Origin: Lineus longissimus
Taxonomy: Eukaryota > Nemertea > Pilidiophora > Heteronemertea > Lineidae
Length of the DNA: 64,000 bases
Direction of reading: 5' to 3'
Assembly: GCF_910592395.1 (NCBI RefSeq)
Contig: NC_088319.1
Coordinates: forward strand, 6,388,001-6,452,000
Shown: positions 44,440-54,213 of the stretch, piece by piece
How the letters are laid out: every line of letters starts with the position of its first letter
How positions within the stretch are numbered: the stretch's first letter is position 1
Notes under the pieces: model-generated
Told to the model about the DNA's origin: nothing
The model's database searches: none
The model's input: only the letters and a program-made list of their open reading frames with translations
Program-made: the position numbers and the translations under genes

Positions 44440-46042
44440 TTGGAAAAATTTTAAATTTCTTTACGTGAGATCATGTTTACTATATTTGTAGCATTAAAGA
44501 GCATTTCGTGTACATCCAGACTGCTTTGGCCAATATTGTCGCAACAGCAGCTCCGGTAATAGAGGTGGGAGGGGACAAATAAGGGTAGGCAATAGGTAAC
44601 TGGTAAAAGCTGTATGGAGAAAGAGGCAATTTGAACTGAGGATGACACTGAGAGTTACATAACATGTGTCATGAACCACCATAATCCAGGGTTCATAGAG
44701 ACATGGTACAGGGGCATGTTGACCATAATGACATGGTCACTGAACAAACATATGCATTTTCGGAACAGACCAAGAGGGAGAGCAGTTCAGGCTTCCTAAA
44801 AGGTTTATATTATTCCATAAACAGCAGAGGTGCTGTAGCGCAGCCGGCAATGGGTTAGGTCAATTATTGTGTTTAAGACAAAACCGAGTTAAAACCAAGT
44901 TATCTTTGTTTAAAACCAACTCTCGGTCTCAATTTGACCACATAAATCTGCCCTAGGATTAAGACTAGATTGAGACCGAGATAAAACCTTAGATAAAACC
45001 TTAGATAAAACCAGGCTAAAACTCAAGGATTCGCTGAATCAGTTATCATGCATCATGCGCTGGTATAGTCTCAAATGCCTCTCTATTAGTTCTCCGCTGT
45101 AGGCAGACTTTCTTACAAAGTTGTCCCCTCTTTGCTTAGCAACAGCAACTATTACAGGTAGAGCAAACATGACTGTTGGTTTTATTCTGATATTTGACCT
45201 CAGCAAAGTCTTAAGTCCTAGGACTTAAAACCGACCATGTACATTTGGTAGTGCATTTTGAAAAAAACCTTTAGCTCTCTGTTAAGATTAAAACTTCCAA
45301 AGTTTTATCAGAGTTTTAACTTAAATCGGTCTAAAGACAGTTTCGAGACAGTTTTAACCAAAAACATGTTGGGAGGTCATATACCAGTTTTAGCTTAAAG
45401 TGATACTATGATGTGATTTACAACTTTGCGGAAATACGTCCGTTTTTAATTGTTGATCACAAATTTTCCATTTTTGATAAGATTTATTATAAAATCGCTG
45501 AATGTAAACCACCGCGACCGCGAAAATTTTCATGTTGTGACGTCATCAACGAAAATGGCATCGAAGCGAGCCGTCCGGGCGGGATTAAACCATCAATTTC
45601 TAGAAAATGTGCATTTCGATTCGAAAACCTTACCGATTTATGAGAAAGTGACGTAGTCATTTGTCAAAAACAGCTAAAACATTATATGGTGAAATTTGAC
45701 ACGAGTTACCCTTTAAAACTTTCTTAAAGCCGGTGTAGAAGTTTAAAATGTCCTAGGATGAAATGTCCGGGAACAAAGGATTCTATTATGCGCTTCAATC
45801 TCTGAGCTATTGACCGTCAGGGTCTCTATAGAACCATATTGCAGAATACAATAGGGCCAGACACTTTTTCCAGGGGGGACACTTTTTACTTTTACACCGG
45901 TTTTAAAACCGGTTTTAAAATCTGGTCTTACCCAATACCTGACCTCATCCAATGTGAATAATTATTCACAATGTGATCTTATTTCTGTTCCTGAAAAGTT
46001 GTTTTCAGTGTATTTTCTCCTTGAAATCGATCACTTCAGGTA
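44440..46042. other. Region upstream of the first GSS-like exon found
   Basis: Bases 44860-45400 contain many 'aaaacc' words and an internal inverted pair (ggtctcaat / attgagacc), possibly a MITE. Bases 45420-45720 look like a further dispersed repeat. I could not find the missing first exon of the synthetase here. Confidence 0.4.
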
Positions 46043-46047
46043 CTATT

Positions 46048-46682
46048 TGTTGCGGTGCCAACCTCAAAATTGACGCCTGGGTCAGCTCCCTGATGCTGCT
46101 ACTGAGAATAATCTTTGCAAGAAAGTAAGATAACTTTTACGCCTTTAAACTTGTATATTCAAACGGCACGGACATACACCAATCTTTGTCGGCAGAGGAT
46201 CTATCTCGCCAGAAATCTCCTGAACCAGGGTTTCAATGGGGACAATAGGTTTGAGGACTTGGACTTGGCTTGGTCAGTTGGAATATACTCGGGCTCTGAA
46301 CTTCGGGCAGAAGTTTCACCGGTTACTGTTAGTACGACGCTTGCTAGCGCTAGCTGGCTTGCTTGCTATTTAACTTTGTTGCTTCCTTCAGCAATCAGGA
46401 AAGCTCCCTTGGTTGGTTCTGCCAAATGCTCAGAGGACCCACGTTATATACCCCCAGACCAACGCCAAGAATGCATAAACAATAATTGAATTGACGTCAT
46501 ACAACATTCCTCGCATACCAAACTCTCGGATGACGTAGGTGATGACCTAGTTGCCGGGGAAAACCCACGCAATATGCTAATTAGGTTGAGTTGCTATCGA
46601 AACTGACCAGCGCGGTTACCAACTGGGGTGGTAACAAACTAAAGTGAATATTTCTTAACTTTGCCGCTAATCGGCACCAACA
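46048..46682 (-). repeat. BEL/Pao 3' LTR
   Basis: 635 bp with TG...CA ends on the element strand. It contains a 124-codon plus-strand frame (46115-46489) that is also in the other LTR and is not a separate gene. Confidence 0.95.
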
Positions 46683-46992
46683 TCGGCCCCCCCTAAATGC
46701 AAACTTGGAGGGCGCATTTACCTAACATATAACACTTACAGTTTCCCAGAGTAACTGCTATCCAAATATTCCTATGAATTATAACCCAAACGAATTAATT
46801 AAGTCCAAATGGAATAGTCCAAAGAGTAGTCCAAAATATTAACTACATGTACACAAGTCCAAATGAATGTCACACACATAATCCACAATTATGCGAATGC
46901 TGATGTCCTGCACTGAACTAAATATGCAAGACACAAAATGCAAGTCCAAAACTAGCGTGCACTAAAACGTTAATCCAAATCAGAAAATGTAG

Positions 46993-49730
46993 TTAATCCT
47001 GGTTGTGATCATCCGCAGTTGCCTCCAACAAAACGATTTTGTTGATCGGCCGCACCATCTTGTCAGTAAAGGCTGTCTTCAGCTCCACAGAACGTACCAA
47101 TCCGTCTTTTCCGGGGAACGTCTCGGTGACTCGTGCTAACGGCCAGTGAGATCTTGCTAAAGACTGGTCGAGAACTAAGACCAAATCGTTTACGCGTATA
47201 TTCGGCTGTTCGGCAATCCACTTTGATCGGACTTGAAGAGCAGAGAGGTATTCAGCGGTCCATCTCTTCCAAAACTGATCGACGACGAATTGGACATGTC
47301 TCCACCGTTTTCCGAACATGTCAGCCTTTCCAAAGGTTCCGATTGGCGACGGGAATCCCTTTCCAAAAGGACGCAGCAAATCATTCGGTGTTAGCGGGAG
47401 TTGGTCTTTGGGATCGTTGGAGACGACAGTCAGCGGACGGCTATTCACGACGTTTTCAACTTCGGCAAATATCGTATCCAAGCGTTCATCATCGAGGGAC
47501 TGCTTTAGTAGTATGGAGTTCATCACCTTCCGGGCAGTTCGGATGTTGCGCTCCCAGACACCGCCCATATTCGACGCTGTAGGGGTATTGAAGGTCCAAT
47601 CAATGTGGTTCTGCAGCAAGTATTCTTTCAGGCGATGACTCTCATTCCACTGGGCAATCGATTCTCGCAGCACACGGTTTGCGCCGACAAAGTTGGTGCC
47701 ATTGTCGGACCGGATCAGCTTTGGAACTCCTCGTCTTGCACAGAATCGGATTAGGGCGTTGATGAAGGAGTCTGTGTCCATGGACGAAAGCTTCTCTAGA
47801 TGAATCGCTCGCATTGACAAACAGGTAAACATACATCCATAGCGCTTCTCTTGAGAACGTCTTCTCTTAACGTAAAAGGGACCAAAAACGTCAACACCCA
47901 GACACTGGAAGGGATACTTTGATGGTGTCACTCGTTCAGGCGGGAGATCTGCCATCTTCTGCTGCCCCAGCTTGCCGTGAAGCACTTTGCAAACAATGCA
48001 GTCTCTGAGAACTCTTTTCACCAGCTGACGGGCCTGTGGAATCCAGTAGTTCTGCCGTAAATTCGCCATAACGTGTTCTCTGCCGGAGTGCCTGCAAAGC
48101 CGCTCGTGCGCATCTCGTACGATGAGTGTTGTTACGTGGTCATCTCTCGGCACAATCACTGGATGCTTGGCTGGGTCAGGAATCGAAGCATTCTTTAAGC
48201 GTCCCGTCACTTTCAGGAGCTGGTCTTCGTCCAGATACGGCTCTAGTTCAAATATTGAACTCTGCTTCGTGATGCGTGTATTTGATCTCAAGGCGTTGAC
48301 CTCGTTGCTGTAATGCCTTTTCTGGAGACATCGAAGAATAGCTCGTTCTGCTGCCTTCAGTTCTTCAGGGGAGAGACGGTCATTCATCTTGGGTCTTTTC
48401 TTGTGTAGCCACTTGAGGAATCTCAAAAGATACGCCACTGCTTTGAGTAGTCGAGGCCAGCTTGAATATCTGTTGAACAGCTTTACTATGAAATCGTCAG
48501 GAACCGTCACGACCGCACAGGACTTGGCTTCCTTCTTGACTTCGGGATCCCTCTCAAGCAGGTTAGGCTGTCCTTCTGGTATTTCTGGCCAACTGTCTTC
48601 ACTCAACCATAGGAACGCCGGACCTTGGCGCCATCTGGTGTCGGACAACATCTGTTCGGCGTTCAGCCCTCTTGACGCATCATCAGCCGGGTTGTCCTTT
48701 GTCCCCACGTAACGCCACTGGCTTGGCCTTGTACCATCATGAATTACGGCTACACGGTTGGCGACAAAGGTCTGGAAACGCTTGGTTTTGTTCTTGACAT
48801 ATTGGAGAACGATGGTGCTGTCCGTCCAAAATGTCGACTCTTGCAGGGGCAATCTTATCTCACGACGTATGAGGTTGTCCATCTTCACAGCGAGCACGGC
48901 AGCGGACAGCTCCAGGCGAGGAATCGTCATCGGTGTCATCGGCGCCAGTCTGGATTTCGCCATCAGTATCGTACAGTGCACAGCGCCGTCACTGTTCACC
49001 AATCTCAGGTAACTCACAGCACCATAGGCATCGGCGGATCCATCGGAGAAGTGATGTAATCTAGCTTCAGTGATGTCGCCGAAATCGGTCGGATGAATAC
49101 ACCTTGGCACTTGAAACTCTTCTAGTTTGGGCAGGCCATCCAACCATCTCTGCCATCTCTTGATGCTGGCGGGGCTCATTTCATCATCCCATCCTTTGTC
49201 GGATCTGCATTCTGTCTGGAAGATCATCTTCGCTTCGAGGACGAATGGACAAACCAATCCCAGGGGGTCGTACATAGAGCTGGTGATTCTAAGAAGACCG
49301 CGCCTCGTGAAGACTGGTTCCTTATAGCGAATCTTGAGACCAAACGTGTCCGTCTCCGTGTCCCATTGGACACCGAGGGCTCTCTCAATTGGTAGGGAGT
49401 CGGACGTCAGGTCGAGATCTTTTATGGTCTTCGCTCTGTCTTCGACAGGAATGGACAGGAGGACCTCTTTGCTGTTTGAAGACCATTTCGTGAGTCGGAA
49501 TCCTCCCAGTTAAAGTAACGTTCTCAATTCCTCAACCAGCTTGACAGCGACATCAACACCGGGTACGGATTTTAGACAATCGTCAGCGTAGAAGTCCTGT
49601 AACACTGTCTCTATGGTATCGGGATGAAATTCGTCTTTATGGTCTTCAGCCGTTCGTCTCAGGGCGTAACTGCAGCAACTCGGGCTCCATACTCCTCCGA
49701 AGAGGTTCTGTAGACTTGAGGTTTCTTCTT
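46993..49730 (-). pseudogene. BEL/Pao RT end, RNase H, integrase (second part, shifted and interrupted)
   Basis: After the frameshift near 49725 the pol frame continues with FGGVWSPSCCSYALRRTAED and FYADDCLKSV (the RT catalytic motif). It then meets TAA at 49512-49510 within LRTLL...LGGFRLTKW, where relatives have a sense codon. It remains open to 46993; the ATG at 49275 gives 760 codons. That part has the A17-type segment (MYDPLGLVCPFVLEAK), RNase H (HFSDGSADAYGAVSYLR, WTDSTIVLQY), an integrase zinc finger (H-H-C-C around HSGREHVMANL and DCIVCK), the integrase core (GVDVFGPF, RSDNGTNF, GGVWERNIRTARK: D, D, E) and a DUF5641-type C-terminus. Two lesions in so young a copy suggest trans-mobilisation or sequence error. 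Confidence 0.9.
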
Positions 49731-52700
49731 GGGATCACCATCCTTCCAAAATAGGAATCGCAATGCGTCTCTGAATTCGGGTTTGACCTTGACCATGTGG
49801 AACATCTCCTGGATGTCTCCCATAACGGCAACAGGGCATTCGCGAAACCTCATCAGAACACCAAGCAGCTTGTTCATCAGGTCGGGGCCTTGGAAGACCT
49901 GGTCGTTCAGAGAAGTCCCAGCATATGTGGCTGCGCAGTCGAAGACGATACGGAACTTTTCCGGCTTACTGGGATTGACGACATTATGGTGAGGGAGGTA
50001 CCAAACACTACCCGGTTGCGACATCTCATCTTCTGGAACTGGCTCTGCAAAGCCCTTGTCCAACAGATCCTGCATACCACTTCTGTATTTGTCGTGCAAT
50101 GCGGGGTCTCTGCTCAATCTTCGGCCCAGAGACTGGAGTCTTTTCTCGGCCATCATACGGTTGTCCGGCAGTTCGGGAGGCGTCTTCTTGAACGGGATGT
50201 TGAGCTGGTAATGGCCGTCCACCAAGCTGACTGACTTGTCCCACACGCCGACTACCTTCTTGTCATTTTGTGACATCTGGGGCTGGCCACTTGCAAGAGA
50301 CTGGCAGGCGTCAAGTCTCCAAAACTGCTCAACTTGGACTTCCAAGACACGTTCATGGTTCATCTTTTCGGGAAGGCCAGCTTGAATAAAGGAGCAGACA
50401 GCCGTACTGTCTGCTGGTTGACCACCAATTGGACCGTTCAGAGTCCACCCTAGGCTGGTTCTGATCGCATACGGCTCATCATCTCGACCCCGGCGGACTT
50501 CAAGCGGAAGAATGGCTTGTGGGACATCTTGGCCAATAAGCAGCGAAACCCCCTTGTCGTCGACAGAGTTGTCGCATACTCCCGTAAGATGACGCCATCT
50601 GCCGATATCCAACTGACTCGGTCCTGCGATGCTATTTGGAAAGCTGTCGATGGCATACACCCTGGGCAAGTCCAGCACACTTCTCTTCTTGGCCTTTCTG
50701 GACGTCGGTGTAACCTGAAGACACACTTCGATGGCATCTGTGGCTGCACTTTGACCGAGGGTCTCCAAAGACAGAGCTGTTCTTGATCCCTCCAACTTGA
50801 GCTGGGAAAACAAGGACTTAGAGCAGAACGTTCTGTTGCTGCCGGAGTCTAGCAGCGCGTCTGTCTTGATGAACTCGTGCTGCCCTTTCCCCCTGACGTA
50901 GACTGAGACAATCGGCAAGGCAATGCGTGTTGAATCTTTGTTCAGTGAGTCACAGGCGAAATTCTCTGCACCATCAGTCTTGACTTGGCTGGGAGGAGTA
51001 GCAGGCTTCGCGACAGCGGCATGTTCCTTCTTTACCATGGCAGCATGCAGGAGTTGAGAGTGCTTGAGCTTGCAATCTTTCTCATGGCAGTCACTGGACC
51101 TGTGGCATTGACGGTAGCTATGGTTGCTGAAGTCAAGGCAGTTGAAGCACAACCGCTTCTCCTTCACAACCTCCAGACGTCTTGTGGGTTCCATGGCCTT
51201 GAACTTAGGGCAGGCTGCAACTTTATGACTCTGGCTGCATATATGACAATTCATCTTCTTGGTCTCGGGCTTAGCATCGCTGGTGACGGACTTGATTTTA
51301 GCTGGACTGCTTCTGGCTGCTTTGGTCGCCTGATTATCTTTGCCGGTCGCTTGCACTGTTAAACTGACGCCTGTTTTCTTCTGTGGGAAGGTTCGCTTCT
51401 TCTCAACTCTATCCTTGGCCTGTATCTTGCCAAAGACTGGATCATTTTCTTCGCCAGACACCATTTCGAGAAAGGTGACAAAGGCTTTGAAGTCTGGATA
51501 TGACTTTGTCCGTAGCTTCGACCGATGCGCTTCCTTTCTCCACCTCGACTGGATATAAAGGGGAAGTCTAGTTGAGATGTCTGCCATCCGGTCTTGAGAG
51601 TTGACCTCTGCCAATTTATTCATGGCCTTTAACGTTTCGTAACATCCCCGGACATCGTCAGTAAACTCCTGCAGCGCTTCACCAGAGTTGGTCTTTACTG
51701 GTGGGCCTTCAACTATCTTCTTCACCCAAGCCTTCGCAATGGTATATTCATCACCAAATCGCTCCTTCAGCAGCTCCCTAGCTCTGGCATATCCTGCTGA
51801 TGGTGACATCAAAGCGCAAGGACGAATTACTCGGGCAGCTTTACCACAGCAGTATTCCATCAGGCAGTTGAGCTTGTCTCCATCTGTAACACAGGCTCTG
51901 TGCACCAGGCTATCAAAACTATTCATAAACGCCCAATACTGCATCGGCTCTCCGTCGAACTTCTGAAGACCGGTCTTGGGAAGACGCAAGGCATCGATTA
52001 GCTGTCGCTGTATATCGAGAGGAGCTGCTACTGGCACTTGGCTTGATGACGTATCAATGGCAGGGATTACATAACTCGGATGTGCTGAGACATTCCCTGA
52101 AGTAGTCGTAACATTTTGATGCGTGGCAACTTTAGCTGGCTGTGACATCACGACTGACACTGCTGGACGCGGCATGGCGGCTTGGACATCATCGGCAGGA
52201 TGTGACATCATCACTGGCATGGGCCGGTACACCATCTCGGCCGGAACTGGTTGTGAGATCGTGCCTGGCACTGCTTGGCGCGGCATGGCGGCTTGGACGT
52301 CATCGGCAGGATGTGACATCATCACTGGCATGGGCCGGTACACCATCTCGGCCACTTGTTGTGACATTGAGGCGGCTGAGCCAGTGCGGTAAGTCATGTC
52401 GGCCGGTACTGGCTGTGGCATCCTGGCGACGTCTTGGGAAGGCTGCGACATCGTGGTTGGAGCGGCAGCTCGAACCAAAGTCGCTGGATCGCATCTCTGG
52501 GCGGTAGGCTCAAAGGAAATCAGCCAATCTGGTTCATATGGAGCAGGTACTGTCTTCACGTCAGGAGCCGTTCGCCTATCTGGAGACGCTCGAGGGCGTT
52601 GTGTTGTACTGCTGTACTGTCGTTGATGGAACTCCGGAACCAAAGGGTTAAGCATAAATTGTCTCTCAGGAACCCTAACTTGATCTTGGATGACAGGCGA

Positions 52701-53537
52701 AAGGACTGGATCGGGGGCTCTGTCACGGTCCAGATGCTTGACTAAGGTCTGTTCCTCAGCGTCAGCTGCTCGGAGCTCTTCCTCTAAGGTCATGCGCTCA
52801 CTTTCAAACTGGAGTTGTCTGGCCTTCTCTTTCAGCGCCAACTCGGACACCTTAGCTTGTCGCTCAGCTTCCTCGATTTCTTGTTGCAGTTTCATTTTCA
52901 TTGACTGGTGTTGCTTGAGCAGACGGGATTTCTCCGTCAGCCCGGCCTTCTTGGCTGAAGCGATCGCTAGGTAACTAGACACCCTGCTTGTCTTTGATGA
53001 GCTGCTGCCTTGTTGGGAGACACTATCCGACGGACTCAGCTTGTCGTTTAGGTCTTCCTGCCTCATCCGTTGATCAAACTTAAAGCGGACGCTTTGGATA
53101 AGCCCGAGCATATTCTGGAAATGCTCCCGACATTCAACAGCTCGGGCCGGGTTTACAGCAGCGGCCAATCTGACATAGTTGTCATGGATGTCTCTGAACC
53201 TTTCAAAGGCGTTTTCGAGATCACCCAGCGGCTGCTGTAGGAGTGAGGTGTGCAGCCCTTGCTCAAAGGCTTCGTTGAACTGCCTATGCCTCATTGTCAT
53301 TTGTGCGGCATAACCCCCTCGGCTTCTTGCCATTTGCACGAGTTGTTCTGCTGCCAACTCATCGGGATCGAGCATCTTTGAAGCGACGGTGTGCCTCACG
53401 GGCCTCCGTAGTCGATCAGCTGTTGACCCAGTTTCTGCTTCATGTACACTGTGCTCGCTCTGTACACTCTTACGAGATTCTGGCCTGGATGGCGGCAGTT
53501 CTTTGTTGGCAATTTCTCGCAGATATTGCCCTTCCAT
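49659..53537 (-). CDS. BEL/Pao Gag-protease-RT (first part of the polyprotein)
   Basis: 1292 codons starting MEGQYLREIANKELP. Residues 200-265 form a charged coiled coil. Residues 395-455 are Pro/Met-rich with a tandem duplicate of YRPMPVMMSHPADDVQAAMP. Residues 515-700 are a DUF1759-type Gag region (LQKFDGEPMQYWAFMNSF). Residues 763-826 hold zinc knuckles (CHICSQSHKVAAC, CFNC...HRSSDC). The aspartic protease has ALLDSGSNRTF at 894-904. RT begins about 1160, with MGDIQEMFHMV at 1239-1249 carrying the first catalytic aspartate. The frame derails after PQVYR (1274-1278), where a small deletion relative to the family shifts the frame, and it stops at 49659. The rest of RT continues in another frame. 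Confidence 0.92.
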   Translation of the reverse strand: MEGQYLREIANKELPPSRPESRKSVQSEHSVHEAETGSTADRLRRPVRHTVASKMLDPDELAAEQLVQMARSRGGYAAQMTMRHRQFNEAFEQGLHTSLLQQPLGDLENAFERFRDIHDNYVRLAAAVNPARAVECREHFQNMLGLIQSVRFKFDQRMRQEDLNDKLSPSDSVSQQGSSSSKTSRVSSYLAIASAKKAGLTEKSRLLKQHQSMKMKLQQEIEEAERQAKVSELALKEKARQLQFESERMTLEEELRAADAEEQTLVKHLDRDRAPDPVLSPVIQDQVRVPERQFMLNPLVPEFHQRQYSSTTQRPRASPDRRTAPDVKTVPAPYEPDWLISFEPTAQRCDPATLVRAAAPTTMSQPSQDVARMPQPVPADMTYRTGSAASMSQQVAEMVYRPMPVMMSHPADDVQAAMPRQAVPGTISQPVPAEMVYRPMPVMMSHPADDVQAAMPRPAVSVVMSQPAKVATHQNVTTTSGNVSAHPSYVIPAIDTSSSQVPVAAPLDIQRQLIDALRLPKTGLQKFDGEPMQYWAFMNSFDSLVHRACVTDGDKLNCLMEYCCGKAARVIRPCALMSPSAGYARARELLKERFGDEYTIAKAWVKKIVEGPPVKTNSGEALQEFTDDVRGCYETLKAMNKLAEVNSQDRMADISTRLPLYIQSRWRKEAHRSKLRTKSYPDFKAFVTFLEMVSGEENDPVFGKIQAKDRVEKKRTFPQKKTGVSLTVQATGKDNQATKAARSSPAKIKSVTSDAKPETKKMNCHICSQSHKVAACPKFKAMEPTRRLEVVKEKRLCFNCLDFSNHSYRQCHRSSDCHEKDCKLKHSQLLHAAMVKKEHAAVAKPATPPSQVKTDGAENFACDSLNKDSTRIALPIVSVYVRGKGQHEFIKTDALLDSGSNRTFCSKSLFSQLKLEGSRTALSLETLGQSAATDAIEVCLQVTPTSRKAKKRSVLDLPRVYAIDSFPNSIAGPSQLDIGRWRHLTGVCDNSVDDKGVSLLIGQDVPQAILPLEVRRGRDDEPYAIRTSLGWTLNGPIGGQPADSTAVCSFIQAGLPEKMNHERVLEVQVEQFWRLDACQSLASGQPQMSQNDKKVVGVWDKSVSLVDGHYQLNIPFKKTPPELPDNRMMAEKRLQSLGRRLSRDPALHDKYRSGMQDLLDKGFAEPVPEDEMSQPGSVWYLPHHNVVNPSKPEKFRIVFDCAATYAGTSLNDQVFQGPDLMNKLLGVLMRFRECPVAVMGDIQEMFHMVKVKPEFRDALRFLFWKDGDPKKKPQVYRTSSEEYGARVAAVTP

Positions 53538-53573
53538 TATGGATTATTCTTGGTGAGGACCAAAGTTAAATCG

Positions 53574-54208
53574 TGTTGCGGTGCCAACCTCAAAATTGAC
53601 GCCTGGGTCAGCTCCCTGATGCTGCTACTGAGAATAATCTTTGCAAGAAAGTAAGATAACTTTTACGCCTTTAAACTTGTATATTCAAACGGCACGGACA
53701 TACACCAATCTTTGTCGGCAGAGGATCTATCTCGCCAGAAATCTCCTGAACCAGGGTTTCAATGGGGACAATAGGTTTGAGGACTTGGACTTGGCTTGGT
53801 CAGTTGGAATATACTCGGGCTCTGAACTTCGGGCAGAAGTTTCACCGGTTACTGTTAGTACGACGCTTGCTAGCGCTAGCTGGCTTGCTTGCTATTTAAC
53901 TTTGTTGCTTCCTTCAGCAATCAGGAAAGCTCCCTTGGTTGGTTCTGCCAAATGCTCAGAGGACCCACGTTATATACCCCCAGACCAACGCCAAGAATGC
54001 ATAAACAATAATTGAATTGACGTCATACAACATTCCTCGCATACCAAACTCTCGGATGACGTAGGTGATGACCTAGCTGCCGGGGAAAACCCACGCAATA
54101 TGCTAATTAGGTTGAGTTGCTATCGAAACTGACCAGCGCGGTTACCAACTGGGGTGGTAACAAACTAAAGTGAATATTTCTTAACTTTGCCGCTAATCGG
54201 CACCAACA
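53574..54208 (-). repeat. BEL/Pao 5' LTR
   Basis: The same length as the 3' LTR and almost the same sequence. On the minus strand it is followed by a primer-binding-like stretch (tttaactttggtcctc) and then the gag start at 53537. Confidence 0.95.
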
Positions 54209-54213
54209 CTATT

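Larger units (their letters stand above)
46048..54208 (-). mobile_element. BEL/Pao LTR retrotransposon
   Basis: 635-bp LTRs at 46048-46682 and 53574-54208 begin TGTTG and end CAACA. They are flanked by CTATT (46043-46047, 54209-54213). I found one LTR difference (ttgccgggg versus ctgccgggg near 46560/54085), which indicates a recent insertion. The internal region is on the minus strand: a gag-pol frame from 53537, a purine-rich AGGGGGGG tract before the 3' LTR, and no env-like frame. It is oriented like the neighbouring GSS-like gene. Confidence 0.96.

Noticed and set aside
44829-44860. tRNA-like A-box (gtagcgcagccggc) suggesting a SINE head
   Set aside because: No B-box or tRNA-like fold follows at the right distance.
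45058-45180. Minus-strand coding-like stretch (KQRGDNFVRKSAYSGELIE)
   Set aside because: No start, no splice sites and no recognised family. It does not match the missing N-terminus of the synthetase.
46115-46489. 124-codon plus-strand frame, repeated at 53641-54015
   Set aside because: It lies within the LTRs and is identical because the LTRs are. There is no evidence of a gene.
46683-46992. Possible env-like region of the BEL element
   Set aside because: There is no open frame with a signal peptide or membrane segment between the end of pol and the 3' LTR.
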